Positions 47,438 through 57,746 of a stretch of DNA of 64,000 bases are shown in pieces. The stretch is from positions 17,025,474 to 17,089,473 of the forward strand of contig OW799236.1 of NCBI GenBank assembly GCA_941918925.1. The letters run 5' to 3'. The translations under genes were made by a program, and so were the position numbers. The notes under the pieces are model-generated. The model saw only the letters and a program-made list of their open reading frames with translations. It searched no databases and had not been told where the DNA came from. The DNA comes from Phyto melanocephala (Eukaryota > Arthropoda > Insecta > Diptera > Rhinophoridae). Position 1 is the stretch's first letter. Every line of letters begins with the position of its first letter.

Positions 47438-48757
47438 GTGGGATCGTTTGCGCTTCCAGTACCACATTCGCATGATGTGCCATATCCAGTGTGCCCTGGT
47501 GCATCTCTTCAAAAAGCAGAATCGTCAGAAGAAGAGTCCGAGTCAAATGCAAGCGAATTTGAGCCGGGTGCAAAGCGAAAATTACTGTCACAGGCCGAAC
47601 TAAACGATTGGGTGCGCGATTTTGGTCTCACTAAGGAGAAAGCCGAACTTTTTGCGTCTCGGATGATACAGTGTGGATTTGCGGCTTCAGAAGTGAAAGT
47701 AACAGCGTACAGAAACCGTCACAAGGAGTATGCAAAATTTTATACAAAGAAAGACCAAATATGTTTTTGCAGCGACATTTCAGGCTTGTTCCAAGAGCTT
47801 CACCAAATTCACAACCCCAACGAATGGAGGTTGTTTATTGACAGCAACAAAGAGAGCTTGAAGGCAGTTCTCTTACATAATGGGAATGAAAAGCCATCTG
47901 TTCCTATTGCTCATGCGGTTCATTCAAAGGAGAACTATGAAACTATGGACATTTTGCTGAAATGCATAGAGTATAGGAAATACAATTGGAAAATATGCGC
48001 CGACCTTAAAGTTGTGGCCATTCTGTGTGGACTCCAAGGAGGCTATACGCGACATTGCTGTTTTCTGTGCCTTTGGAATAGCCGCGCTGATGATCAGCAT
48101 TATATAAAAAAAAAATGGCCGGTACGAACGAAACCTGTAGTTGGAGAAGCGAATGTTCAGCGCAAACCACTAATAGAGAACCGTGAAAATATAATACTTC
48201 CGCCGCTGCACATAAAATTGGGTTTGATTAAAAATTTTGCCAAAAAAGTAGACAAAGAAGGTGAAGCTTTTGCCTATTTACGGTCAATTTTCCCTTACCT
48301 TTCGCTGGCAAAAATTAAAGAAGGAGTCTTCGCAGGACCCGAGATAAAAAAAATTTTGAAAGATGAAAAATTCCCAAAGCTGTTATCACCCATCGAAGCC
48401 GCAGCATGGAATTCCTTCAGGCTTGTTGTGGAAAACTTTTTAGGAAACAACAAAAGCCCGAATTATAAGGACATAGTTGAGGATCTGGTAAAGAACTATG
48501 AAGCCATGGGAGTGCACATGTCACTTAAAATACACTTTCTGCATTCTCATTTGGATTTTTTCCCTGAGAATTTAGGAGACGAGAGCGACGAACACGGCGA
48601 GCGCTTTCATCAGGAATTGAAGGCTATGGAACGACGCTATCAGGGCATCTATGACACGGCTATGATGGGTGACTATATTTGGACCCTAATACGTGAGACC
48701 GATTGCAGCGAATACAAAAAACAAAGAAGAAGTCAGCAATTTTTCCACATGGCATAA
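47438..48757 (+). CDS. Transposase-like protein of the long-TIR element
   Basis: The frame is open from just after a stop at 47417-47419 to the TAA at 48755-48757. The codon at 47438 is GTG and the first in-frame ATG is 47663, although residues before it (HDVPYPVCPG, LSQAELNDWVRDFGL) look genuinely coding. The N-terminus therefore probably comes from an upstream exon or across a frameshift: the other frame at 47373-47460 reads CESVKKLIFRKRSTLKW. Blocks I know from a widespread, poorly characterised transposon-encoded family are YRNRHKEYAKFY, EWRLFIDSNKESLKAVLLHN, KICADLKVVAILCGLQGG, CCFLCLWNSRADDQHY, LPPLHIKLGLIKNF, SLKIHFLHSHLDFFPENLG and DEHGERFHQELKAMERRYQG. I infer a DD(E/D) triad from Asp in LFIDSN, Asp in CADLKV and an acid in the DEHGERFHQE block. 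A CxxC pair (CFLC) may bind metal. No stop interrupts the main frame. It is not a host gene: it lies wholly between matching inverted repeats. Confidence 0.8.
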   Translation: MGSFALPVPHSHDVPYPVCPGASLQKAESSEEESESNASEFEPGAKRKLLSQAELNDWVRDFGLTKEKAELFASRMIQCGFAASEVKVTAYRNRHKEYAKFYTKKDQICFCSDISGLFQELHQIHNPNEWRLFIDSNKESLKAVLLHNGNEKPSVPIAHAVHSKENYETMDILLKCIEYRKYNWKICADLKVVAILCGLQGGYTRHCCFLCLWNSRADDQHYIKKKWPVRTKPVVGEANVQRKPLIENRENIILPPLHIKLGLIKNFAKKVDKEGEAFAYLRSIFPYLSLAKIKEGVFAGPEIKKILKDEKFPKLLSPIEAAAWNSFRLVVENFLGNNKSPNYKDIVEDLVKNYEAMGVHMSLKIHFLHSHLDFFPENLGDESDEHGERFHQELKAMERRYQGIYDTAMMGDYIWTLIRETDCSEYKKQRRSQQFFHMA

Positions 48758-48863
48758 AATGTACACTTATATCTTTGTTTTTACTCATTTTTTTTTGTGC
48801 GTTGATTTGCTTAATTTAATTAGTTAGTTTAATTTCGTTAGTTTAGCTAATTGTGCGATACAT

Positions 48864-49464
48864 TGAGCATGTAGTGCTGTAAATAAATTAAAAAATAATA
48901 TACGAAGACTAATTTGTTTATTTTAAATTAAGTTCAAATGTATTTATTCGTTTGCGTTGGGTAGGTAAGCTGTGCAAATAATGAAAATCAAAAAATCGTG
49001 AAATAGCGGAATTTCGGTCGTTTACCAAAAAAATAATAAGTCGGCCATTTGTCATCAGATTTTGTTAAGTAAGGGCTTATTTTCTTTAGAAAAGTGTCAG
49101 CTATACGTAAAAAAATTAAAATCGCTGTTAACATCGCGTTTTATATTTTATATGAATTTTTCAGCCACATTTTTACTAAAAAAACCCAGTTTTTTAACCT
49201 TTTTAAGCCGCCAACATCAAAACTACTAACCCGATTTGAAAATTTTCTGAGAATAAGTTGTAGACGGCTCAATTGTCTTTAATTTGAGTAGTAGTAGGAT
49301 AAAATAGGTCAAAGAAGACTAAAGATATGCTCAAAATAGTAAGTGTACCTCCAAAAATTAAAAAAAAAAAATTAAAAAATTTGTATCTCGCAAACCAATC
49401 GACAGAAAAATTTTTAAAATTCATTTTCGTGTTCAGTAGGTCCAAATCCATTAGAAAAAGTATG
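48864..49464 (-). repeat. Right terminal inverted repeat of the 2.74-kb transposon
   Basis: It is the reverse complement of 46726-47338 with only scattered differences, for example AGTTGTAGACGG here against the complement of CCGTCTATAACT on the left, and a missing 12-bp duplication. Confidence 0.92.
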
Positions 49465-49468
49465 CTAG
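49465..49468. repeat. Probable 4-bp target duplication (right), CTAG
   Basis: Matches 46722-46725. Confidence 0.6.
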
Positions 49469-49494
49469 AAACAAATAACAGACAAAAGTTTGTT

Positions 49495-50987
49495 ATTTGT
49501 GACCTAGTGTTATTAATCCTGACAAAACAAAACTTATTCGCTTTAGACCCAATGCTTCCAGTCTTAGTAATGACTTCAACGTGTATATTGATGGGAAATT
49601 ACTAAATGAAACATACTCCGTAAAATATCTAGGAATCACAATAAAAAGCAATTGTCCTGTCATCTACATATAAGTGATGTTAAGAATAAAATAGCACCTG
49701 CAATTGGAATTTTGTACAAGCTGAAAAATAAGTTGAGTGAGATGTCTAAACTGATGATATTTCAGTCATTAATACAGTCACATTTGAGTTATATGGGAAT
49801 AATCTATGCTTATAAAAAAAGTAACAATAATTTAAAATCGCTCCGATGTATGCTAAATAAGGCATTGCAAATTATATATAACTAGCCAATCCCGGCGCGC
49901 GTTGCTACGCCCCTTAATGAATCAAAATGCATTCTGAATTTTAATTGAATATCAAGTGCAAAAACCTAAAAATTATAATTTTTTTATGAGCGTGGCACTG
50001 CCCACTTTTCTAATCACGAAATTGTAAAGTTATGACAGCTCAGTATGTGTGCAAAGTTTCAGAAAAATCGGTCCAGTGCACGTACCTCAAAATTATAACT
50101 TTTTTTATGGACGTGGCCCTGCCCACTTTTCTAATCACGAAATTATAAAGTCATAACAGCTCAATATGTGTGCAAAGTTTCAGAAAAATCGGTCCAGTGC
50201 AAGTACCTCCAAATTAAAACTTTTTTAGGGGCGTGGCCCCGCCAACTTTTCTTATCACGAAATTATTTAGTCATGACAGCTCGATAAGTGTGCAAAGTTT
50301 TAGAAGAATCGGTCAAGTGCAAGTAGTTAAAAATGATAACTAATTTTTTATGGACGTGGCCCCGCCCACTTTTTTCCACCCATAAACAGTCCCTGGTGTG
50401 TGTACAACAACTTGCCAAAGTTTGAGTCCGATCGGTTTTACAGTTTCGGAGTCTATAGCTAACACACACACAGAGTTTCACTTTTATATATATAGATAGA
50501 TTTGCCAATAACTTATTCGACTTTTTCATTTTACAAAGGTATTTCCAAAACAATTTTACCAATTTATGGATTACATGAGTTTCAAGTTTTGATGTATGTT
50601 TTTAAATGTATTCATAATATCGGACACCATACCATATTATTTTTTCAAAATCAATCTTATTTTTACACACGCAATGGGACAAATTTAAGAATTCCAAGGT
50701 GTAGATTATAAAAGACCAAACAACGTATAGATTACACTGGCAGTTTAAAATACAATAGTTTGCCTTTATATTAAAAGTCAATTAAATAATAGATTAACGA
50801 CACTTAAATCATCTTGTAAAGATTTTTTATATAATAAAATGGAAACGCTTCTGTTGTAATTTAAATTTATTTGTTAAACTTAAAAGATTTTTTTTGTTAA
50901 TATTATATGTTATATAGGAGCTGTGGCCATAATTAAAATGAATTTATACTATTTATGTACAATAAATAAATAAACACAAAAAAAAAA
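49495..50987 (+). pseudogene. Non-LTR retrotransposon 3' part, split by Helitron E
   Basis: Before the Helitron, frames read VINPDKTKLIRFRPNAS, YIDGKLLNETYSVKYLGI and DVKNKIAPAIGILYKLKN, then SHLSYMGIIYAYKK. This is the palm/thumb part of a LINE reverse transcriptase. After the Helitron (from 50501) the same protein resumes as LPITYSTFSFYKGISKTI, YVFKCIHNIGHHTILFF and YYTRN-like YFYTRNGTNLRIPRCRL. A 3' untranslated stretch and an AATAAATAAATAA...A tail follow near 50960-50987. Single-base losses (near 49640) and stops show that it is dead. The 5' end stops near the right end of the long-TIR transposon. Confidence 0.85.
49882..50500 (-). mobile_element. Non-autonomous Helitron, copy E, inserted in the LINE
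   Basis: CTAG at 49882 follows ATTATATATAA, and TCTATCTATATATA (minus strand) ends at 50500 before TTTGCCAATAAC. Removing exactly 49882-50500 rejoins the LINE reading frame (...ALQIIYN then LPITYS...), fixing both ends and the A|T target with no duplication. It has four monomers, one AC-rich run and no coding. The minus-strand 3' end carries GGCG...CGCC inverted words 8 nt before CTAG. Confidence 0.93.
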
Positions 50988-51001
50988 TTATTCAATGGTA
51001 A

Positions 51002-51392
51002 TGGAGCAATTTTTCGAGAAAATTCATTCATTATCTGAATGACTTTGTAAACACACAAAATTGTCGAATTCGTTGCTCAGAAAATCTTCATGCGATTAAT
51101 GAGAAACAAATGCACTCTCAACGAACAACTGTCTGGTGCGGACTTTCATCAGGCGGCGTGATTGGGCCTTACTTTTTTGAAGATAAGGCCGAAATTGCAA
51201 TGACTGTGAACAGCATTCGTTACAGGAACATGATAACGGAGATCTTGTGGCCTCAACTTAACAACATGAATCTGGATGACATGGTTTCAGCAAGACGGCG
51301 CCATCTGCCACACTGCGTTTAAAATAATCTATTTATTGCAGCCACAATTTATCACAAGAAATTATTATATCTATTGGCCAAAAAAACATGCG
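51002..51392 (+). pseudogene. mariner transposase relic, 5' segment
   Basis: The frame reads DFVNTQNCRI, ENLHAINEKQMHSQRTTVWC, GLSSGGVIGPYFFEDKAEIA and NSIRYRNMITEILWPQL: the central catalytic region of a mariner transposase. QQDGATCHT has decayed to RRRHLPHCV with a frame change. WP and KKHAIF-like residues (the WPPRSCDL block) follow just before the DINE at 51397. N-terminal coding is missing, and the relic begins right after the LINE tail. It continues at 52998. Confidence 0.82.
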
Positions 51393-51396
51393 ATTT

Positions 51397-52636
51397 TTAT
51401 ACCCTTCATCTGTGCACCAAGGATATATATAGCTTTGTAATTTCTATAATTTTCAATTCCGACCCTATAAAGTATATATTTTCTGAAAGCTTATGAATAG
51501 AGGAGTCGATTAAGCCCTGACCGTCTGTCCATCTGCCCGTCTATACGTGTGTTGGTTGAAATCAACTTTTAGTAGCAACTATATGTTCCTCAGATCTGTG
51601 TATGGTATCAATCTCTTGGAAATATTCGGGAATGAATCGCTATTTAAATTCAGCACAATCGCCCCATAACTTTCTGAGATATGAGCAAAAAACCACGACC
51701 ACCTCGTTTTTTTCACAATTACAACAACATACACATATACTGGTTAGAGTAAACGTGGCATCGAATCCCAGCTGAGCCAAAAAAAAATTTGTTATTTTAT
51801 TTTTTTATTTTATACTAGCCAAACCCGGCGCGCGTTGCTACGCCCATTAATGAATCGAAATGCAATCTGAATTTTAATTGAATATCAAGTACGAAAACCT
51901 AAATATTATAATTTTTTTATGGGCGTGGCATTGCCCACTTTTCTAACCACGAAAATGTAAAGTCATAACAGCTCAATATGTGTGCAATGTTTCAGAAGAA
52001 TCTGACCTGTGCAAGTACCTCAAAATTATAATTGTTTTTATGGGCGTGGCCCTGCCCACTTTTCTTATCACGAAATTGTAAAGTCATAACAGCTCAATAT
52101 GTGTGCAAAGTTTCAGAATAATCGGTCCAGTGCAAGTACCTCAAAATGATACCTATTTTTTATGGGCGTGGCACTGCCCACTTTTCTAATCAAAAAATTA
52201 TTTAGTCATGACAGCTCAATATGTGTGCAAAGTTCCAAAAAAATCGGTCTGGTGCAAGTACCTCAAAATTATAACCTTTTTTTATGGGCGTGGCCCTGCC
52301 CACTTTTCTAGTCACGAAATTATATGGTTGTGACAGCTTAGTATGTGTGCAAGGTTTCATAAAAATCGGTCCAGTGCAAGCACCTCAAAATTAAAACTTT
52401 TTTAGGGGCGTGGCCCCGCCCACTTTTCTTATCACGAAATTATTTATTCATGACAGCTCGATATGTGTGCAAAGTTTCAGAAAAATCGGTCAAGTGCAAG
52501 TAGCTAAAACTGATAACTAATTTTTTATGGGCGTGGCCCCGCCCACTTTTTTTCACCCATAAACACTCCCTGGTATGTGTGCAACAACTTACCAAAGTTT
52601 GAGCCCGATCGGTTTTACAGTTTCGGAGTCTATAGC

Positions 52637-52679
<43 letters not shown>

Positions 52680-52997
52680 TTCACTTTTATATATATAGAT
52701 ATTATTTTTTTTTATATTTTTTTTAATATTTAAAAAAATTTTTTTTTTACTCTTTGTAAAAAATTTTTCTTAAAATTTTTTTTGTAATATTTTTATTGTT
52801 TTTTTTTTTTTTGTTTTTAATAAATTTTTTTTTCTTTTTTTTTAAACACATACGTAAACTCAATTTATAATTCTGCAATATATGTACGTATTTCATATGA
52901 GATGAATGGTGAGACAAACAATTGTTATTGCATGACTACACGTTGTGAAGGGTATATAAGATTCGGCACGGCCGAATATAACACTCTTACTTGTTTT
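51397..52997 (+). mobile_element. INE-1/DINE-1-like element, subfamily a, inserted in mariner and split by Helitron F
   Basis: The 5' end is TTTTATACCCTTCATCTGTG. It continues with CGACCCTATAAAGTATA, GGTTGAAATCAACTTTTAG, GAGATATGAGCAAAAAACC and the T-arm-like GGCATCGAATCCCAGCTGAG, then the T-rich core. Helitron F lies within that core (51815-52699). The 3' end is GAAGGGTATATAAGATTCGG to CACTCTTACTTGTTTT at 52997. Mariner sequence lies on both sides. Confidence 0.85.
51815..52699 (-). mobile_element. Non-autonomous Helitron, copy F (six monomers)
   Basis: It is the longest complete copy. CTAG at 51815 follows TTTTATA. Six GGGCGTGGC monomers start near 51921, 52042, 52164, 52286, 52406 and 52529 (spacing 120-123 bp). 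The head has an AC microsatellite of about 17 repeats, and TATATATAGA ends at 52699 before T. The host on both sides is the T-rich core of the DINE. Confidence 0.9.
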
Positions 52998-53557
52998 ATT
53001 TGGGGTTTTGTAAAATCTTGGTTTTATGCGAACAACCAGAAACAATTTTTGAGCTCAAATTCGATATTGAGCGCATCAATGGCGAGATACAGTCACATCT
53101 CTGTGAAAAAGTTTTGGAAATTTTCATGAAAACAATAATGTCATATCATCAGAAGTTATTAAATATTTAATTGGAACATGCCTTCTTTACGATCCAATTT
53201 TGAAACACATACGTAAACTCAATTTATAATTCTGCAATATATGTACGTATTTCATATGAGATGAATGGTGAGACTAACAATTGTTATTGCATGACTACAC
53301 GTTGTGAAGGGTATATAAGATTCGGCACGGTCGAATATAAAACTCTTACTTGTTTTATTTGGGGTTTTGTAAAATCTTGGTTTTATGCGAACAACCAGAA
53401 ACAATTTTTGAGCTCAAATTCGATATTGAGCGCATCAATGGCGAGATACAGTCACATCTCTGTGAAAAAGTTTTGGAAATTTTCATGAAAACAATAATGT
53501 CATATCATCAGAAGTTATTAAATATTTAATTGGAACATGTCTTCTTTACGATCCAAT
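52844..53557 (+). repeat. 359-bp tandem duplication spanning a DINE/mariner junction
   Basis: AAACACATACGTAAACTC starts unit 1 at 52844 and unit 2 at 53203; unit 2 ends at GATCCAAT near 53557. The units differ at only a few bases, for example CGGCCG against CGGTCG and ACATGCCTTC against ACATGTCTTC. Each unit holds the last part of the DINE and the C-terminal part of the mariner, so the duplication happened after the DINE insertion. Confidence 0.93.
52998..53190 (+). pseudogene. mariner transposase relic, 3' segment (first of two tandem copies)
   Basis: FIWGFVKSWFYANNQKQF and, in another frame, ELKSNIERINGEIQSHLC give the C-terminal end of a mariner transposase, continuing the relic at 51002-51392 across the DINE. 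About four codons between WPxxxCD and YFLWG are missing at the junction. A second copy lies at about 53357-53545 because of the tandem duplication. Confidence 0.78.
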
Positions 53558-54642
53558 AAAAAGATCACAACTATCTCAAAAAATACCTGGTTTTAATTTA
53601 AAATGAATAAATGCACTCTTACTGACACACTCTTTTCTATTTAATTTGAACTTTATGCAAAGTGTTCCTGGAAACATTGTAAATTTCTTTTTGTTTTTAT
53701 TTTATCATTACATTGTTGTTGTTTTTTTTTCTATCACAATATTTTTTTTTTTGTATTTTCCTTTTAAATATTTAAGTTAGTAGGTTTCTCTAACTATAAA
53801 TCATAGTCAATCGAGTGTAACAAATTTTTTACAAAACTTTGTGCATATTTTTTTTTTGTTTAAATAAATTTCCATAAAATTTAGCCAGTGCAAATATTGG
53901 CGCAAAAGCTTCAATTGCAGTGATTGAACGAGTGATTGAATGTATGTATATGCTTGTAGTCAGTCCGTCAGCCAATTTACTGACTGTAAACAAGGAACAG
54001 CTGGATGGTTGGATATTGTTTTATGCAATGCATTAAAATTATGTATCTGCAACAAATAATTAACATAACAAGAAAACTAAAAGAAATACTACTAAAATAA
54101 GATTGCAACAATATTGGTTACTGCAATCAATTTATGCAAAAATTAAGCAACTTAAATTGAATGTTAAAAACATCTAAAAACATTTGTTGAACATTTGACG
54201 TCTGCAATTTGTTAAAAAAAAAATAAAACAAATTCAAAATTCTTTTAATAATTGAGGGTATTAGAATTAAAATTTAGGGAAAGATATTTATTGTGAATTT
54301 TTTATTTTTTATTTTGTTGTTACCATGTCCTTGCGTTTAGCCTCTTTTTAATTTGGTTCGATGATAAACTGATATACTGACATGACCTGCTTTTGCATTC
54401 TAATGCATAACTTTTCTGGTATTGTTTTGAGTTCGCTTAAATGTTTCAGATGTATTATAAATCTGAAGCCCAATTCCATCCCCTAAGTTTTATGGTTCAA
54501 ACTTTATTATGATTTCCACAGCCATATAAACAAACGGTCATCGTTAGATTCTCTGAGAATGATATTAGAATTCAGAAAATATAAACTTTATAGGATTTCA
54601 AACGAACGCAATGGCAAAATGAATATAATCCTCACCATTTTG
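53558..54642. other. AT-rich spacer ending in an old DINE trace
   Basis: At about 54460-54640 the phrases ATTCAGAAAATATAAACTTT and AATGAATATAATCCTCACCA resemble the reversed subfamily c DINE at 43714-44366. No gene is seen. Confidence 0.4.
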
Positions 54643-55816
54643 TATATCCTTCACAGTGAATGTAAAGGTTTATATAAGTTTAACTTTCCGTGTGAAATTT
54701 CTACAATATTAGTTTCCGACCCCATAAAGTTTATGTTTTCTGAAAGCTTATGCATAGGGGAGTCTATTGAGTATTGTCCGTTATTAAAGTTTTTTAATAA
54801 CCCCCGAAATCACTTAGACCCGTCTGTGGTATGAAAATATTAGAAATATTTGGGAGCAGCTCGGCAGTAAAAATCAGCATAATCGCCCAATAACTTTTTG
54901 AGATATAAGCAAATAAGCACGACTTTGTTTTTTCTTTTATTTTTAGCACAAAAATTAAAATTTTTCAGCCCTATGATAATTTATAGACACGCTGGTGACT
55001 AAATATAGATATAGTATGCCTTTAGAGATATTTGCGAAAAAAATGTAGAAGATAGATAGAAGAAAAAATTTAGAGATATTTGCGAAAATCGGTCAGTAAT
55101 CGGCAAAGTTATTGGTAAAATTTTTGGAAAAATCAATATATTTATTTCTTAAATATATTAAATTTTCAAGCTTCTAAATAATTTTTGGCCACCTTAAAGA
55201 CACTAAATTATAAACCGTGGTCTTGAAAATTATTCAAATTATACAAATCGGTTTGAAACTAACTGAGATATAAGCTGCAATATACAATTGCTTCGGTGTT
55301 TTTTCTAAAATTTACAAAACGAATATCGGTTTTTTAGTTTCTGTACCACTGAGAAGGAAATCATGGGTATCAAGTCTAGACTAGTAAAATATAGTTAACT
55401 TTGAAAAAGCAAAAATCCAAAATGTCGTCTTAGATTAAATGGCGAATATATGGGTCAAATATAGTAGTTACGGCCTTGTCCCCTTGGACCCCCATGATAT
55501 TGGTATTAAATAAAAGTCTTAACCAATAGAATACAATAAAGTGTTGAAAAGTGTAAAATCCAAGATGGCATCTGAAACAAAATGGCGGATTTTTTTAAAC
55601 CTCATCAATATGGGTATCAAATGGAAAGGGTTGATTAGTACAACGCAGTCAGCTATGTAAAAATTCAAAATCAAAAATTGTATCGAAAATAATAATGACA
55701 ATGGCGTATAACATGAAATCTAGGCTAATCTACGATGTGGTCCTTATACCTACATATATACATGTAGGTTATTATCAGATTAGGGACGGACGAATATGGC
55801 ACTTCTAGTTGTTTTT
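54643..55816 (+). mobile_element. INE-1/DINE-1-like element, subfamily b
   Basis: The 5' end is TATATCCTTCACAGTGAATG, with CCGACCCCATAAAGTTTATG, AACTTTTTGAGATATAAGC, CCTATGATAATTTATAGAC, AACTGAGATATAAGC and AAAATGGCGGA. The 3' end is GGACGAATATGGCACTTCTA then GTTGTTTTT. It has the same block order as 27795-28937 with more decay. Confidence 0.8.
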
Positions 55817-57052
55817 AAAATAAATCATGTTAAAATTCTTTAAGTCCATAAGCTTTGGCGATAATAAGTGTCGCCTAAATATTTGAAATTTATGATTGAA
55901 CATTAAATTTCTTATCGACTTACAAAGTTGTAAGACCCTCAATTATATTTGGTACTTGAAATATTCAAGTCAATCTAAAAACACTTGTCTGAAATTAAAA
56001 ACTGATAATACAAACTTGTTGTGACAGCCAAATGCTACTGGAATTCTCATGACAAACTAATTCATAAATATTTGTACTAATTTTTTGTTTTTAAAGTCAA
56101 GGTAATTTCTTATCAACTAAAATTTAAAGAAATGTTATAAAATGCCAAAAGTTCTAATCGTTTTATAAACTGCTCATGTGTGGTTTTAATCAATCACAAC
56201 TTTTCTCTAAAATTTTACTGCATAAACAATATTGTTTTTTTTTTATTACTTTCAGTGAGGGGAATTTAGCTATTTTTTCATTAGATCTAGCGTTTTTTGT
56301 TGATGCGCCCTGTTGTACCACTAAAGCTCTACTTCTTGTTAGTACAACTACAACTACATTCATATAAAATCAGAGTAAATGCTGTGCTATATTCTCTGAA
56401 GCTTTATTTTTCTTCTGATATCCACTTCGCAATTCTAACGGAATTTTCAGGACTCTTATAATGACCACTGATAACATAAAAATAAAAATTTTAGTCAAAA
56501 TTAATTTGCATTGAAAGTTAAATTAAATGTAAAAAATTTTATTTTTAGAATACAATTAGTAGGTAGTATCAGGTAAAAATATATACATTTATTTGATAAT
56601 AATTATTTAAACCACTTAACAGGTTTCAGAGAAAATTTCGTTGCAATTAGGTAATGAGATTCTTAAAGACCTTGATTAATTCAGTTACATTCTAAGCAAC
56701 AGTTGTTGGGTCGGGTGCAGATATTGCTAATACTATTGAATATTTTATACAACCCTTTTACTCTTTTTTTCTCTCTCGCCATGTCAAAATAATAATAGTA
56801 ATAATAATAATATTAAATCATAATGTTCGATCTACATTACTTTTTATGTGTAAAATATGGAATGCTGCCCCTCGTGATATAAATGTTCAGCCAACATACG
56901 TTTTCAATTAATCCTACGAGTTATTTTGCAACAGACTATCAGACAATAGACGGTAATAGACGAAAATGGAACTATATCATAAAAATTAAAATCAAGCAGC
57001 TAAACCCGCGGAGCTACAAAAGAGAACAACCAGCTTATACATGTCTCAGGCA
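55817..57052. other. Spacer with no recognised content
   Basis: There are TAATAATAATAAT repeats near 56790 and no gene. Confidence 0.4.
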
Positions 57053-57746
57053 CACGCAAAGAAAAACCATGATTACAACATGATCACTACGTTCATATTA
57101 TATTCGCTTTAACTATATTTGGTTGTCGAAAACAAGTAATTGTTTTTTTTGTTTCATTTTATCATATATTTTGTCACGATAATCAAGCATTTGTTTGAAT
57201 TGTATCATTTAATGATAACTTTTCGTAAAAATTTCAAAATGGTTATCATTTAAAAATAGTATGAATTAAAAAAAATAATTCGACAAAAAAACATTATATT
57301 CAAAAGCATTAAAAATTACAAATAATCATTAAATAATAAGTAAGACAATAGTATGATTACAAGTTAATCAAACTATGATTTTTTTAATAACAATTTAGAT
57401 GTCAAAAAAATACACAAAACTTTTATAAAAATTGGAGAAACTTGAGAATAAACCAGAAAATTTTCAAAACCTAGTTTTTATAAAAATTTTAATTAAAATG
57501 GTGAGTACAATCAATATAAATTTTTATGTATGTATTTAACTAACAGCAAAAACAATCATTTGCCGTAGAAAATAGCAAAGATTACTGATTTCAATTGTAG
57601 TCATACATGATTATTGCTTGATACTTTAATTAAAGATAATAATGATAATTGATAACCATTATATGTTTTAATTAAAATCATGGAATTGAATCATAGTATG
57701 TTGCTATTCGATTATGATTACCACAACCATGTTTTTTCTTTGCGTG
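57053..57746. mobile_element. 694-bp MITE-like element with CACGCAAAGAAAAA ends
   Basis: The left end CACGCAAAGAAAAACCATGA and the inverse right end CACGCAAAGAAAAAACATGG form inverted repeats of about 20 bp. The interior is full of ATGATTA/TAATCAT words. The flanking CA on each side may be a 2-bp duplication. There is no coding, and the superfamily is unknown. Confidence 0.65.

Larger units (their letters stand above)
46726..49464 (+). mobile_element. 2.74-kb DNA transposon with about 610-bp terminal inverted repeats
   Basis: The ends are CATACTTTTTCTCATGGATT on the left and the matching inverse on the right. Inverted repeats span about 46726-47338 and 48864-49464 and are nearly identical; the left arm has an extra 12-bp TTCATATAAAAA duplication. 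The interior encodes one transposase-like protein (47438-48757). Near-identity of the arms argues for recent insertion. I do not assign a superfamily firmly. The probable 4-bp duplication and the protein type would fit Sola-like elements, which is a low-confidence suggestion. Confidence 0.9.
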
